A stretch of DNA of 64,000 nt, taken from Membranipora membranacea (taxonomy: Eukaryota > Bryozoa > Gymnolaemata > Cheilostomatida > Membraniporidae). The DNA lies in contig OU612074.1 in the NCBI GenBank assembly GCA_914767715.1, positions 15,918,062-15,982,061 of the forward strand. Reading direction: 5' to 3'. The position numbers were made by a program, and so were the translations under genes. Of this stretch, positions 1-10,445 are shown one piece after another (position 1 is the first letter of the stretch; each line of letters begins with the position of its first letter). The notes under the pieces were generated by a model. The model saw only the letters and a list, made by a program, of their open reading frames with translations. It had not been told where the DNA came from and did no database searches.

Positions 1-308
1 TCAAAGTTTGAAAGAATTGCGATGGCTTTTTAATTTTCCACCCTGCCGTTTGGCATGTTTTTTTATGACAAAACTGGCCCTCGTTAAAAACGTTGCAGCC
101 GCCAAACTAAGAGGGCCAGCCCCAAACGGTTTTCAGTTCCTAAGTCAGCATGAAATTCCACACAGTATAGAGTAGGTTAGGAGGAAATCTATTTTTTAAA
201 CTGGCTGTAAAAAACACCAAGGGTCCCCCCTTTGTTACTTTTTTAAATTTTAAAGTCGCTCTCATTTCTGTTCTGTTTATCGTAGGATCTTAATATTCTG
301 GAATTTGA
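1..308 (+). repeat. Partial first monomer at the window edge
   Basis: The window opens 25 bases into a unit, at TCAAAGTTTG. This unit carries private variants: TTTTCCACCC, AAAAACGTTGC and CACAGTATAG. The same three occur together in the unit at 8995, which ties this edge to the block at 9021. Confidence 0.9.
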
Positions 309-326
309 ATGAGGCCAATGAGGCCA
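309..326 (+). repeat. 9-bp direct tandem duplication inside the monomer
   Basis: ATGAGGCCA occurs twice back to back and is present in nearly all units. It gives the MRPMRP start of the small ORF. A second-copy variant (GGCCGATGAGG) marks units 6321, 7657, 8326, 54587, 55923 and 58261. The first ATG is lost in units 4317 (ATA) and 53252 (CTG), where the ORF can still begin at the second. Confidence 0.85.
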
Positions 327-378
327 TCAACTGGTCAAAGTTTGAAAGAATTGCGATGGCTTTTTAATTTTTCACCCT

Positions 379-464
379 GCCGTTTGGCATGTTTTTTTAT
401 GACAAAACTGGCCCTCGTTAAAAAAGTTGCTGCCGCCAAACTAAGAGGGCCAGCCCCAAACGGC
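379..464 (+). other. Nested inverted repeat (potential 86-nt hairpin), one per monomer
   Basis: In the reference unit GCCGTTTGG (379-387) is the exact reverse complement of CCAAACGGC (456-464). Nested inside, CTGGCCCTC (408-416) is the exact reverse complement of GAGGGCCAG (445-453). The arms are separated by 20 nt on the left and 2 nt on the right, with a 28-nt loop. Class A units end the outer arm in T, which gives a G-U pair in a plus-strand transcript. Several variants break a pair without compensation: CCGTTAGG, CCGTCTGG, CCAACCGG, GGGCAAGC and GGCCAACC. The transposon at 22162 sits inside the outer right arm. The structure is seen in the sequence; any function is unknown. Confidence 0.7.
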
Positions 465-3400
465 TTTCAGTTCCTAAGTCAGCATGAAATTCCACACGGT
501 ATAGAGTAGGTTAGGAGGAAATCTATTTTTTAAACTGGCGGTAAAAAACACCAAGGGTCCCCCCTTTGTTACTTTTTTAAATTTTAAAGTCGCTCTCATT
601 TCTGTTCTATTTATCGTAGGATCTTAATATTCTGGAATTTGAATGAGGCCAATGAGGCCATCAACTGGTCAAAGTTTGAAAGAATTGCGATGGCTTTTTA
701 ATTTTTCACCCTGCCGTTTGGCATGTTTTTTTATGACAAAACTGGCCCTCGTTAAAAAAGTTGCAGCCGCCAAACTAAGAGGGCCAGCCCCAAACGGTTT
801 TCAGTTCCTCAGTCAGCATGAATTTCCACACGGTATAGAGTAGGTTAGGAGGAAATCTATTTTTTAAACTGGCTGTAAAAAACACCAAGGGTCCCCCCTT
901 TGTTACTTTTTTAAATTTTAAAGTCGCTCTCATTTCTGTTCTATTTATCGTAGGATCTTAATATTCTGGAATTTGAATGAGGCCAATGAGGCCATCAACT
1001 GGTCAAAGTTTGAAAGAATTGCGATGGCTTTTTAATTTTTCACCCTGCCGTTTGGCATGTTTTTTTATGACAAAACTGGCCCTCGTTAAAAAAGTTGCTG
1101 CCGCCAAACTAAGAGGGCCAGCCCCAAACGGCTTTCAGTACCTAAGTCAGCATGAAATTCCACACGGTATAGAGTAGGTTAGGAGGAAATCTATTTTTAA
1201 ACTGGCAGTAAAAAACACCAAGGGTCCCCCCTATGTTACTTTTTTAAATTTTAAAGTCGCTCTCATTTCTGTTCTATTTATCGTAGGATCTTAATATTCT
1301 GGAATTTGAATGAGGCCAATGAGGCCATCAACTGCTCAAAGTTTGAAAGAATTGCGATGGCTTTTTAATTTTTCACCCTGCCGTTTGGCATGTTTTTTTA
1401 TGACAAAACTGGCCCTCGTTAAAAATGTTGCAGCCGCCAAACTAAGAGGGCCAGCCCCAAACGGTTTTCAGTTCCTAAGTCAGCATGAAATTCCACACGG
1501 TATAGAGTAGGTTAGGAGGAAATCTATTTTTTAAACTGGCTGTAAAAAACACCAAGGGTCCCCCCTTTGTTACTTTTTTAAATTTTAAAGTCGCTCTCAT
1601 TTCTGTTCTATTTATCGTAGGATCTTAATATTCTGGAATTTGAATGAGGCCAATGAGGCCATCAACTGTTCAAAGTTTGAAAGAATTGCGATGGCTTTTT
1701 AATTTTTCACCCTGCCGTTTGGCATGTTTTTTTATGACAAAACTGGCCCTCGTTGAAAAAGTTGCTGCCGCCAAACTAAGAGGGCAAGCCCCAAACGGCT
1801 TTCAGTTCCTAAGTCAGCATGAAATTCCACACGGTATAGAGTAGGTTAGGAGGAAATCTATTTTTTAAACTGGCGGTAAAAAACACCAAGGGTCCCCCCT
1901 TTGTTACTTTTTTAAATTTTAAAGTCGCTCTCATTTCTGTTCTATTTATCGTAGGATCTTAATATTCTGGAATTTGAATGAGGCCAATGAGGCCATCAAC
2001 TGGTCAAAGTTTGAAAGAATTGCGATGGCTTTTTAATTTTTCACCCTGCCGTTTGGCATGTTTTTTTATGACAAAACTGGCCCTCGTTAAAAAAGTTGCT
2101 GCCGCCAAACTAAGAGGGCCAGCCCCAAACGGCTTTCAGTTCCTAAGTCAGCATGAAATTCCACACGGTATAGAGTAGGTTAGGAGGAAATCTATTTTTT
2201 AAACTGGCGGTAAAAAACACCAAGGGTCCCCCCTTTGTTACTTTTTTAAATTTTAAAGTCGCTCTCATTTCTGTTCTATTTATCGTAGGATCTTAATATT
2301 CTGGAATTTGAATGAGGCCAATGAGGCCATCAACTGGTCAAAGTTTGAAAGAATTGCGATGGCTTTTTAATTTTTCACCCTGCCGTTTGGCATGTTTTTT
2401 TATGACAAAACTGGCCCTCGTTAAAAAAGTTGCTGCCGCCAAACTAAGAGGGCCAGCCCCAAACGGCTTTCAGTTCCTAAGTCAGCATGAAATTCCACAC
2501 GGTATAGAGTAGGTTAGGAGGAAATCTATTTTTTAAACTGGCTGTAAAAAACACCAAGGGTCCCCCCTTTGTTACTTTTTTAAATTTTAAAGTCGCTCTC
2601 ATTTCTGTTCTATTTATCGTAGGATCTTAATATTCTGGAATTTGAATGAGGCCAATGAGGCCATCAACTGGTCAAAGTTTGAAAGAATTGCGATGGCTTT
2701 TTAATTTTTCACCCTGCCGTTTGGCATGTTTTTTTATGACAAAACTGGCCCTCGTTAAAAAAGTTGCAGCCGCCAAACTAAGAGGGCCAGCCCCAAACGG
2801 TTTTTTAGTTCCTAAGTCAGCATGAAATTCCACACGGTATAGAGTAGGTTAGGAGGAAATCTACTTTTTAAACTGGCTGTAAAAAACACCAAGGGTCCCC
2901 CCTTTGTTACTTTTTTAAATTTTAAAGTCGCTCTCATTTCTGTTCTATTTATCGTAGGATCTTAATATTCTGGAATTTGAATGAGGCCAATGAGGCCATC
3001 AACTGGTCAAAGTTTGAAAGAATTGCGATGGCTTTTTAATTTTTCACCCTGCCGTTTGGCATGTTTTTTTATGACAAAACTGGCCCTCGTTAAAAAAGTT
3101 GCTGCCGCCAAACTAAGAGGGCCAGCCCCAAACGGCTTTCAGTTCCTAAGTCAGCATGAAATTCCACACGGTATAGAGTAGGTTAGGAGGAAATCTATTT
3201 TTTAAACTGGCTGTAAAAAACACCAAGGGTCCCCCCTTTGTTACTTTTTTAAATTTTAAAGTCGCTCTCATTTCTGTTCTATTTATCGTAGGATCTTAAT
3301 ATTCTGGAATGTGAATGAGGCCAATGAGGCCATCAACTGGTCAAAGTTTGAAAGAATTGGGATGGCTTTTTAATTTTTCACCCTGCCGTTTGGCATGTTT

Positions 3401-3982
3401 TTTTATGACAAAACTGGCCCTCGTTAAAAAAGTTGCTGCCGCCAAACTAAGAGGGCCAGCCCCAAACGGCTTTCAGTTCCTAAGTCAGCATGAAATTCCA
3501 CACGGTATAGAGTAGGTTAGGAGGAAATCTATTTTTTAAACTGGCGGTAAAAAACACCAAGGGTCCCCCCTTTGTTACTTTTTTAAATTTTAAAGTCGCT
3601 CTCATTTCTGTTCTATTTATCGTAGGATCTTAATATTCTGGAATTTGAATGAGGCCAATGAGGCCATCAACTGGTCAAAGTTTGAAAGAATTGCGATGGC
3701 TTTTTAATTTTTCACCCTGCCGTTTGGCATGTTTTTTTATGACAAAACTGGCCCTCGTTAAAAAAGTTGCAGCCGCCAAACTAAGAGGGCCAGCCCCAAA
3801 CGGTTTTCAGTTCCTAAGTCAGCATGAAATTCCACACGGTATAGTGTAGGTTAGGAGGAAATCTATTTTTTAAACTGGCTGTAAAAAACACCAAGGGTCC
3901 CCCCTTTGTTACTTTTTTAAATTTTAAAGTCGCTCTCATTTCTGTTCTATTTATCGTAGGATCTTAATATTCTGGAATTTGA

Positions 3983-4984
3983 ATGAGGCCAATGAGGTTA
4001 TCAACTGGTCAAAGTTTGAAAGAATTGCGATGGCTTTTTAATTTTTCACCCTGCCGTTTGGCATGTTTTTTTATGACAAAACTGGCCCTTGTTGAAAAAG
4101 TTGCTGCCGCCAAACTAAGAGGGCAAGCCCCAAACGGCTTTCAGTTCCTAAGTCAGCATGAAATTCCACACGGTATAGAGTAGGTTAGGAGGAAATCTAT
4201 TTTTTAAACTGGCGGTACAAAACACCAAGGGTCCCCCCTTTGTTACTTTTTTAAATTTTAAAGTCGCTCTCATTTCTGTTCTATTTATCGTAGGATCTTA
4301 ATATTCTGGAATTTGAATAAGGCCAATGAGGCCATCAACTGGTCAAAGTTTGAAAGAATTGCGATGGCTTTTTAATTTTTCACCCTGCCGTTTGGCATGT
4401 TTTTTTATGACAAAACTGGCCCTCGTTAAAAAAGTTGCAGCCGCCAAACTAAGAGGGCCAGCCCCAAACGGTTTTCAGTTCCTAAGTCAGCAAGAAATTC
4501 CACACGGTATAGAGTAGGTTAGGAGGAAATCTATTTTTTAAACTGGCTGTAAGAAACACCAAGGGTCCCCCCTTTGTTACTTTTTTAAATTTTAAAGTCG
4601 CTCTCATTTCTGTTCTATTTATCGTAGGATCTTAATATTCTGGAATTTGAATGAGGCCAATGAGGCCATCAACTGGTCAAAGTTTGAAAGAATTGCGATG
4701 GCTTTTCAATTTTTCACCCTGCCGTTTGGCATGTTTTTTTATGACAAAACTGGCCCTCGTTAAAAAAGTTGCTGCCGCCAAACTAAGAGGGCCAACCCCA
4801 AACGGCTTTCAGTTCCTAAGTCAGCATGAAATTCCACACGGTATAGAGTAGGTTAGGAGGAAATCTATTTTTTAAACTGGCGGTAAAAAACACCAAGGGT
4901 CCCCCCTTTGTTACTTTTTTAAATTTTAAAGTCGCTCTCATTTCTGTTCTATTTATCGTAGGATCTTAATATTCTGGAATTTGA
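3983..4984 (+). repeat. Three-unit higher-order block (type RLS-QQE-PT), left copy
   Basis: Three successive units carry a linked set of variants. The first has GAGGTTATC, GTTGAAAAAG and GGGCAAGCC. The second has CAGCAAGAAATTCC and CTGTAAGAAAC. The third has CTTTTCAATT and GGCCAACCCC. The same ordered triplet is found at 41231, 42233 and 47242. The middle unit here lost its first ATG (GAATAAGG). Confidence 0.85.
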
Positions 4985-6320
4985 ATGAGGCCAATGAGGC
5001 CATCAACTGGTCAAAGTTTGAAAGAATTGCGATGGCTTTTTAATTTTTCACCCTGCCGTTTGGCATGTTTTTTTATGACAAAACTGGCCCTCGTTAAAAA
5101 AGTTGCAGCCGCCAAACTAAGAGGGCCAGCCCCAAACGGTTTTCAGTTCCTAAGTCAGCATGAAATTCCACACGGTATAGAGTAGGTTAGGAGGAAATCT
5201 ATTTTTTAAACTGGCTGTAAAAAACACCAAGGGTCCCCCCTTTGTTACTTTTTTAAATTTTAAAGTCGCTCTCATTTCTGTTCTATTTATCGTAGGATCT
5301 TAATATTCTGGAATTTGAATGAGGCCAATGAGGCCATCAACTGGTCAAAGTTTGAAAGAATTGCGATGGCTTTTTAATTTTTCACCCTGCCGTTTGGCAT
5401 GTTTTTTTATGACAAAACTGGCCCTCGTTAAAAAAGTTGCAGCCGCCAAACTAAGAGGGCCAACCCCAAACGGCTTTCAGTTCCTAAGTCAGCATGAAAT
5501 TCCACACGGTATAGAGTAGGTTAGGAGGAAATCTATTTTTAAACTGGCGGTAAAAAACACCAAGTGTCCCCCCTTTGTTACTTTTTTAAATTTTAAAGTC
5601 GCTCTCATTTCTGTTCTATTTATCGTAGGATCTTAATATTCTGGAATGTGAATGAGGCCAATGAGGCCATCAACTGGTCAAAGTTTGAAAGAATTGCGAT
5701 GGCTTTTTAATTTTTCACCCTGCCGTTTGGCATGTTTTTTTATGACAAAACTGGCCCTCGTTAAAAAAGTTGCTGCCGCCAAACTAAGAGGGCCAGCCCC
5801 AAACGGTTTTCAGTTCCTAAGTCAGCATGAAATTCCACACGGTATAGAGTAGGTTAGGAGGAAATCTATTTTTTAAACTGGCTGTAAAAAACACCAAGGG
5901 TCCCCCCTTTGTTTCTTTTTTTAAATTTTAAAGTCGCTCTCATTTCTGTTCTATTTATCGTAGGATCTTAATATTCTGGAATTTGAATGAGGCCAATGAG
6001 GCCATCAACTGGTCAAAGTTTGAAAGAATTGCGATGGCTTTTTAATTTTTCACCCTGCCGTTAGGCATGTTTTTTCATGACAAAACTGGCCCTCGTTAAA
6101 AAAGTTGCTGCCGCCAAACTAAGAGGGCCAGCCCCAAACGGCTTTCAGTTCCTAAGTCAGCATGAAATTCCACACGGTATAGAGTAGGTTAGGAGGAAAT
6201 CTATTTTTTAAACTGGCGGTTAAAAACACCAAGGGTCCCCCCTTTGTTACTTTTTTAAATTTTAAAGTCGCTCTCATTTCTGTTCTATTTATCGTAGGAT
6301 CTTAATATTCTGGAATTTGA

Positions 6321-7656
6321 ATGAGGCCGATGAGGCCATCAACTGGTCAAAGTTTGAAAGAATTGCGATGGCTTTTTAATTTTTCACCCTGCCGTTTGGC
6401 ATGTTTTTTTATGACAAAACTGGCCCTCGTTAAAAAAGTTGCAGCCGCCAAACTAAGAGGGCCAGCCCCAAACGGTTTTCAGTTCCTAAGTCAGCATGAA
6501 ATTCCACACGGTATAGAGTAGGTTAGGAGGAAATCTATTTTTTAAACTGGCTGTAAAAAACACCAAGGGTCCCCCCTTTGTTACTTTTTTTAATTTTAAA
6601 GTCGCTCTCATTTCTGTTCTATTTATCGTAGGATCTTAATATTCTGGAATTTGAATGAGGCCAATGAGGCCATCAACTGGTCAAAGTTTGAAAGAATTGC
6701 GATGGCTTTTTAATTTTTCACCCTGCCGTTTGGCATGTTTTTTTATGACAAAACTGGCCCTCGTTAAAAAAGTTGCTGCCGCCAAACTAAGAGGGCCAGC
6801 CCCAAACGGCTTTCAGTTCCTAAGTCAGCATGAAATTCCACACGGTATAGAGTAGGTTAGGAGGAAATCTATTTTTTAAACTGGCGGTAAAAAACACCAA
6901 GGGTCCCCCCTTTGTTACTTTTTTAAATCTTAAAGTCGCTCTCATATCTGTTCTATTTATCGTAGGATCTTAATATTCTGGAATTTGAATGAGGCCAATG
7001 AGGCCATCAACTGGTCAAAGTTTGAAAGAATTGCGATGGCTTTTTAATTTTTCACCCTGCCGTTTGGCATGTTTTTTTATGACAAAACTGGCCCTCGTTA
7101 AAAAAGTTGCAGCCGCCAAACTAAGAGGGCCAGCCCCAAACGGGTTTCAGTTCCTAAGTCAGCATGAAATTCCACACGGTATAGAGTAGGTTAGGAGGAA
7201 ATCTATTTTTTAAACTGGCTGTAAAAAACACCAAGGGTCCCCCCTTTGTTACTTTTTTAAATTTTAAAGTCGCTCTCATTTCTGTTCTATTTATCGTAGG
7301 ATCTTAATATTCTGGAATTTGAATGAGGCCAATGAGGCCATCAACTGGTCAAAGTTTGAAAGAATTGCGATGGCTTTTTAATTTTTCACCCTGCCGTTAG
7401 GCATGTTTTTTTATGACAAAACTGGCCCTCGTTAAAAAAGTTGCTGCCGCCAAACTAAGAGGGCCAGCCCCAAACGGCTTTCAGTTCCTAAGTCAGCATG
7501 AAATTCCACACGGTATAGAGTAGGTTAGGAGGAAATCTATTTTTTAAACTGGCGGTTAAAAACACCAAGGGTCCCCCCTTTGTTACTTTTTTAAATTTTA
7601 AAGTCGCTCTCATTTCTGTTCTATTTATCGTAGGATCTTAATATTCTGGAATTTGA
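6321..7656 (+). repeat. Four-unit higher-order block, 1,336 bp, left copy
   Basis: The order is an A unit with GGCCGATGAGG, a B unit with CTCATATCTG, a plain A unit, then a B unit with CCGTTAGGC and GGCGGTTAAAA. The next unit (7657) restarts with GGCCGATGAGG. The same order is seen at 54587-55922, about 48 kb away. A shortened two-unit version (GGTTAAAA unit then GATGAGG unit) continues at 7991-8659. Confidence 0.8.
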
Positions 7657-9020
7657 ATGAGGCCGATGAGGCCATCAACTGGTCAAAGTTTGAAAGAATT
7701 GCGATGGCTTTTTAATTTTTCACCCTGGCGTTTGGCATGTTTTTTTATGACAAAACTGGCCCTCGTTAAAAAAGTTGCAGCCGCCAAACTAAGAGGGCCA
7801 GCCCCAAACGGTTTTCAGTTCCTAAGTCAGCATGAAATTCCACACGGTATAGAGTAGGTTAGGAGGAAATCTATTTTTTAAACTGGCTGTAAAAAACACC
7901 AAGGGTCCCCCCTTTGTTACTTTTTTAAATTTTAAAGTCGCTCTCATTTCTGTTCTATTTATCGTAGGATCTTAATATTCTGGAATTTGAATGAGGCCAA
8001 TGAGGCCATCAACTGGTCAAAGTTTGAAAGAATTGCGATGGCTTTTTAATTTTTCACCCTGCCGTTTGGCATGTTTTTTTTATGACAAAACTGGCCCTCG
8101 TTAAAAAAGTTGCTGCCGCCAAACTAAGAGGGCCAGCCCCAAACGGCTTTCAGTTCCTAAGTCAGCATGAAATTCCACACGGTATAGAGTAGGTTAGGAG
8201 GAAATCTATTTTTTAAACTGGCGGTTAAAAACACCAAGGGTCCCCCCTTTGTTACTTTTTTAAATTTTAAAGTCGCTCTCATTTCTGTTCTATTTATCGT
8301 AGGATCTTAATATTCTGGAATTTGAATGAGGCCGATGAGGCCATCAACTGGTCAAAGTTTGAAAGAATTGCGATGGCTTTTTAATTTTTCACCCTGCCGT
8401 TTGGCATGTTTTTTTATGACAAAACTGGCCCTCGTTAAAAAAGTTGCAGCCGCCAAACTAAGAGGGCCAGCCCCAAACGGTTTTCAGTTCCTAAGTCAGC
8501 ATGAAATTCCACACGGTATAGAGTAGGTTAGGAGGAAATCTATTTTTTAAACTGGCTGTAAAAAACACCAAGGGTCCCCCCTTTGTTACTTTTTTAAATT
8601 TTAAAGTCGCTCTCATTTCTGTTCTATTTATCGTAGGATCTTAATATTCTGGAATTTGAATGAGGCCAATGAGGCCATCAACTGGTCAAAGTTTGAAAGA
8701 ATTGCGATGGCTTTTTAATTTTTCACCCTGCCGTTTGGCATGTTTTTTTTATGACAAAACTGGCCCTCGTTAAAAAAGTTGCTGCCGCCAAACTAAGAGG
8801 GCCAGCCCCAAACGGCTTTCAGTTCCTAAGTCAGCATGAAATTCCACACGGTATAGAGTAGGTTAGGAGGAAATCTATTTTTTAAACTGGCGGTAAAAAA
8901 CACCAAGGGTCCCCCCTTTGTTACTTTTTTAAATTTTAAAGTCACTCTCATTTCTGTTCTATTTATCGTAGGATCTTAATATTCTGGAATTTGAATGAGG
9001 CCAATGAGGCCATCAACTGG

Positions 9021-10445
9021 TCAAAGTTTGAAAGAATTGCGATGGCTTTTTAATTTTCCACCCTGCCGTTTGGCATGTTTTTTTATGACAAAACTGGCCC
9101 TCGTTAAAAACGTTGCAGCCGCCAAACTAAGAGGGCCAGCCCCAAACGGTTTTCAGTTCCTAAGTCAGCATGAAATTCCACACAGTATAGAGTAGGTTAG
9201 GAGGAAATCTATTTTTTAAACTGGCTGTAAAAAACACCAAGGGTCCCCCCTTTGTTACTTTTTTAAATTTTAAAGTCGCTCTCATTTCTGTTCTGTTTAT
9301 CGTAGGATCTTAATATTCTGGAATTTGAATGAGGCCAATGAGGCCATCAACTGGTCAAAGTTTGAAAGAATTGCGATGGCTTTTTAATTTTTCACCCTGC
9401 CGTTTGGCATGTTTTTTTATGACAAAACTGGCCCTCGTTAAAAAAGTTGCTGCCGCCAAACTAAGAGGGCCAGCCCCAAACGGCTTTCAGTTCCTAAGTC
9501 AGCATGAAATTCCACACGGTATAGAGTAGGTTAGGAGGAAATCTATTTTTTAAACTGGCGGTAAAAAACACCAAGGGTCCCCCCTTTGTTACTTTTTTAA
9601 ATTTTAAAGTCACTCTCATTTCTGTTCTATTTATCGTAGGATCTTAATATTCTGGAATTTGAATGAGGCCAATGAGGCCATCAACTGGTCAAAGTTTGAA
9701 AGAATTGCGATGGCTTTTTAATTTTTCACCCTGCCGTTTGGCATGTTTTTTTATGACAAAACTGGCCCTCGTTAAAAAAGTTGCAGCCGCCAAACTAAGA
9801 GGGCCAGCCCCAAACGGTTTTCAGTTCCTCAGTCAGCATGAATTTCCACACGGTATAGAGTAGGTTAGGAGGAAATCTATTTTTTAAACTGGCTGTAAAA
9901 AACACCAAGGGTCCCCCCTTTGTTACTTTTTTAAATTTTAAAGTCGCTCTCATTTCTGTTCTATTTATCGTAGGATCTTAATATTCTGGAATTTGAATGA
10001 GGCCAATGAGGCCATCAACTGGTCAAAGTTTGAAAGAATTGCGATGGCTTTTTAATTTTTCACCCTGCCGTTTGGCATGTTTTTTTATGACAAAACTGGC
10101 CCTCGTTAAAAAAGTTGCTGCCGCCAAACTAAGAGGGCCAGCCCCAAACGGCTTTCAGTACCTAAGTCAGCATGAAATTCCACACGGTATAGAGTAGGTT
10201 AGGAGGAAATCTATTTTTAAACTGGCAGTAAAAAACACCAAGGGTCCCCCCTATGTTACTTTTTTAAATTTTAAAGTCGCTCTCATTTCTGTTCTATTTA
10301 TCGTAGGATCTTAATATTCTGGAATTTGAATGAGGCCAATGAGGCCATCAACTGCTCAAAGTTTGAAAGAATTGCGATGGCTTTTTAATTTTTCACCCTG
10401 CCGTTTGGCATGTTTTTTTATGACAAAACTGGCCCTCGTTAAAAA
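9021..10445 (+). repeat. Repeat of the window start (offset 9,020 bp)
   Basis: The same succession of marked units as at 1-1425 is found here. It runs from a unit with TTTTCCACCC, AAAAACGTTGC and CACAGTATAG, through a plain B unit and an A unit with TTCCTCAG and GAATTTCC, to a B-derived unit with CAGTACC and CCCTATG, then a unit with CAACTGCTC. Agreement ends inside the fifth unit, where 1426 is T (AAAAATGTTG) and 10446 is A. After that the 10330 unit continues like 643 or 9663, so it is a chimera. A G/A difference in AGTCGCTCTC versus AGTCACTCTC was also seen. Confidence 0.85.

Larger units (their letters stand above)
309..509 (+). other. Recurrent 66-codon ORF of the monomer, probably not a gene
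   Basis: Each unit has an ORF of 66 codons from ATGAGGCC to TAG. It is intact in about 150 of about 177 complete units; this is the first. The product would be basic, starting MRPMRPSTGQSLKELRW and ending QHEIPHGIE, with no signal peptide, clear membrane segment or known motif. Recurrent lesions break it. TTG to TAG occurs in CCGTTTGG (units 5986, 7323, 54254, 55589, 57593, 57927). CGA to TGA occurs before TGG (31214, 35555, 36557, 44570, 46240). The T run is 6 (14001, 15669, 16669, 20675, 28877, 33218, 39563, 61933, 62600) or 8 long (7991, 8660, 18338, 37559). Stop loss adds eight codons at 47910 and 60263. Both A/B differences inside the ORF are synonymous (GCA/GCT, GGT/GGC), but most other variants change the residue. 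Near-identity of units alone explains its repetition. Confidence 0.25.
309..642 (+). repeat. Reference satellite monomer (class B, 334 bp)
   Basis: This is the first complete unit and serves as the reference. In order it holds a 9-bp tandem duplication (309-326), a T-rich stretch, the nested inverted repeat at 379-464, the end of a 66-codon ORF (stop TAG at 507-509), a purine-rich AGGTTAGGAGG stretch, a T run followed by AAACTGGCGG, a run of six C, an AT-rich near-palindrome around TTTAAATTTTAAA, and ATTTATCGTAGGATC before the next unit. No RNA polymerase III A or B box, Sm site, intact CENP-B box or polyadenylation signal stood out on reading. Confidence 0.93.

Noticed and set aside
309-343. 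Hammerhead-ribozyme-like arrangement (CCAATGA, stem GGCCA-TCAAC-TGGTC, then AAAG)
   Set aside because: Tandem ~300-bp repeats sometimes carry hammerheads, and the GATGAGG variant units come closer (CCGATGA). But the core needs CTGANGA and a GAAA right after stem II. The consensus has A at the essential G and AAAG in place of GAAA.
411-435. CENP-B box near CTCGTTAAAAAAGTTGC
   Set aside because: The required TTCG....A..CGGG core is not present. Centromere function cannot be claimed from this.
309-642. Tandem RNA gene (5S rRNA, U snRNA, tRNA or spliced leader)
   Set aside because: No conserved 5S, U1, U2, U6 or tRNA sequence was found on either strand of the unit. No B box, and no Sm site with a spliced-leader donor was convincing.
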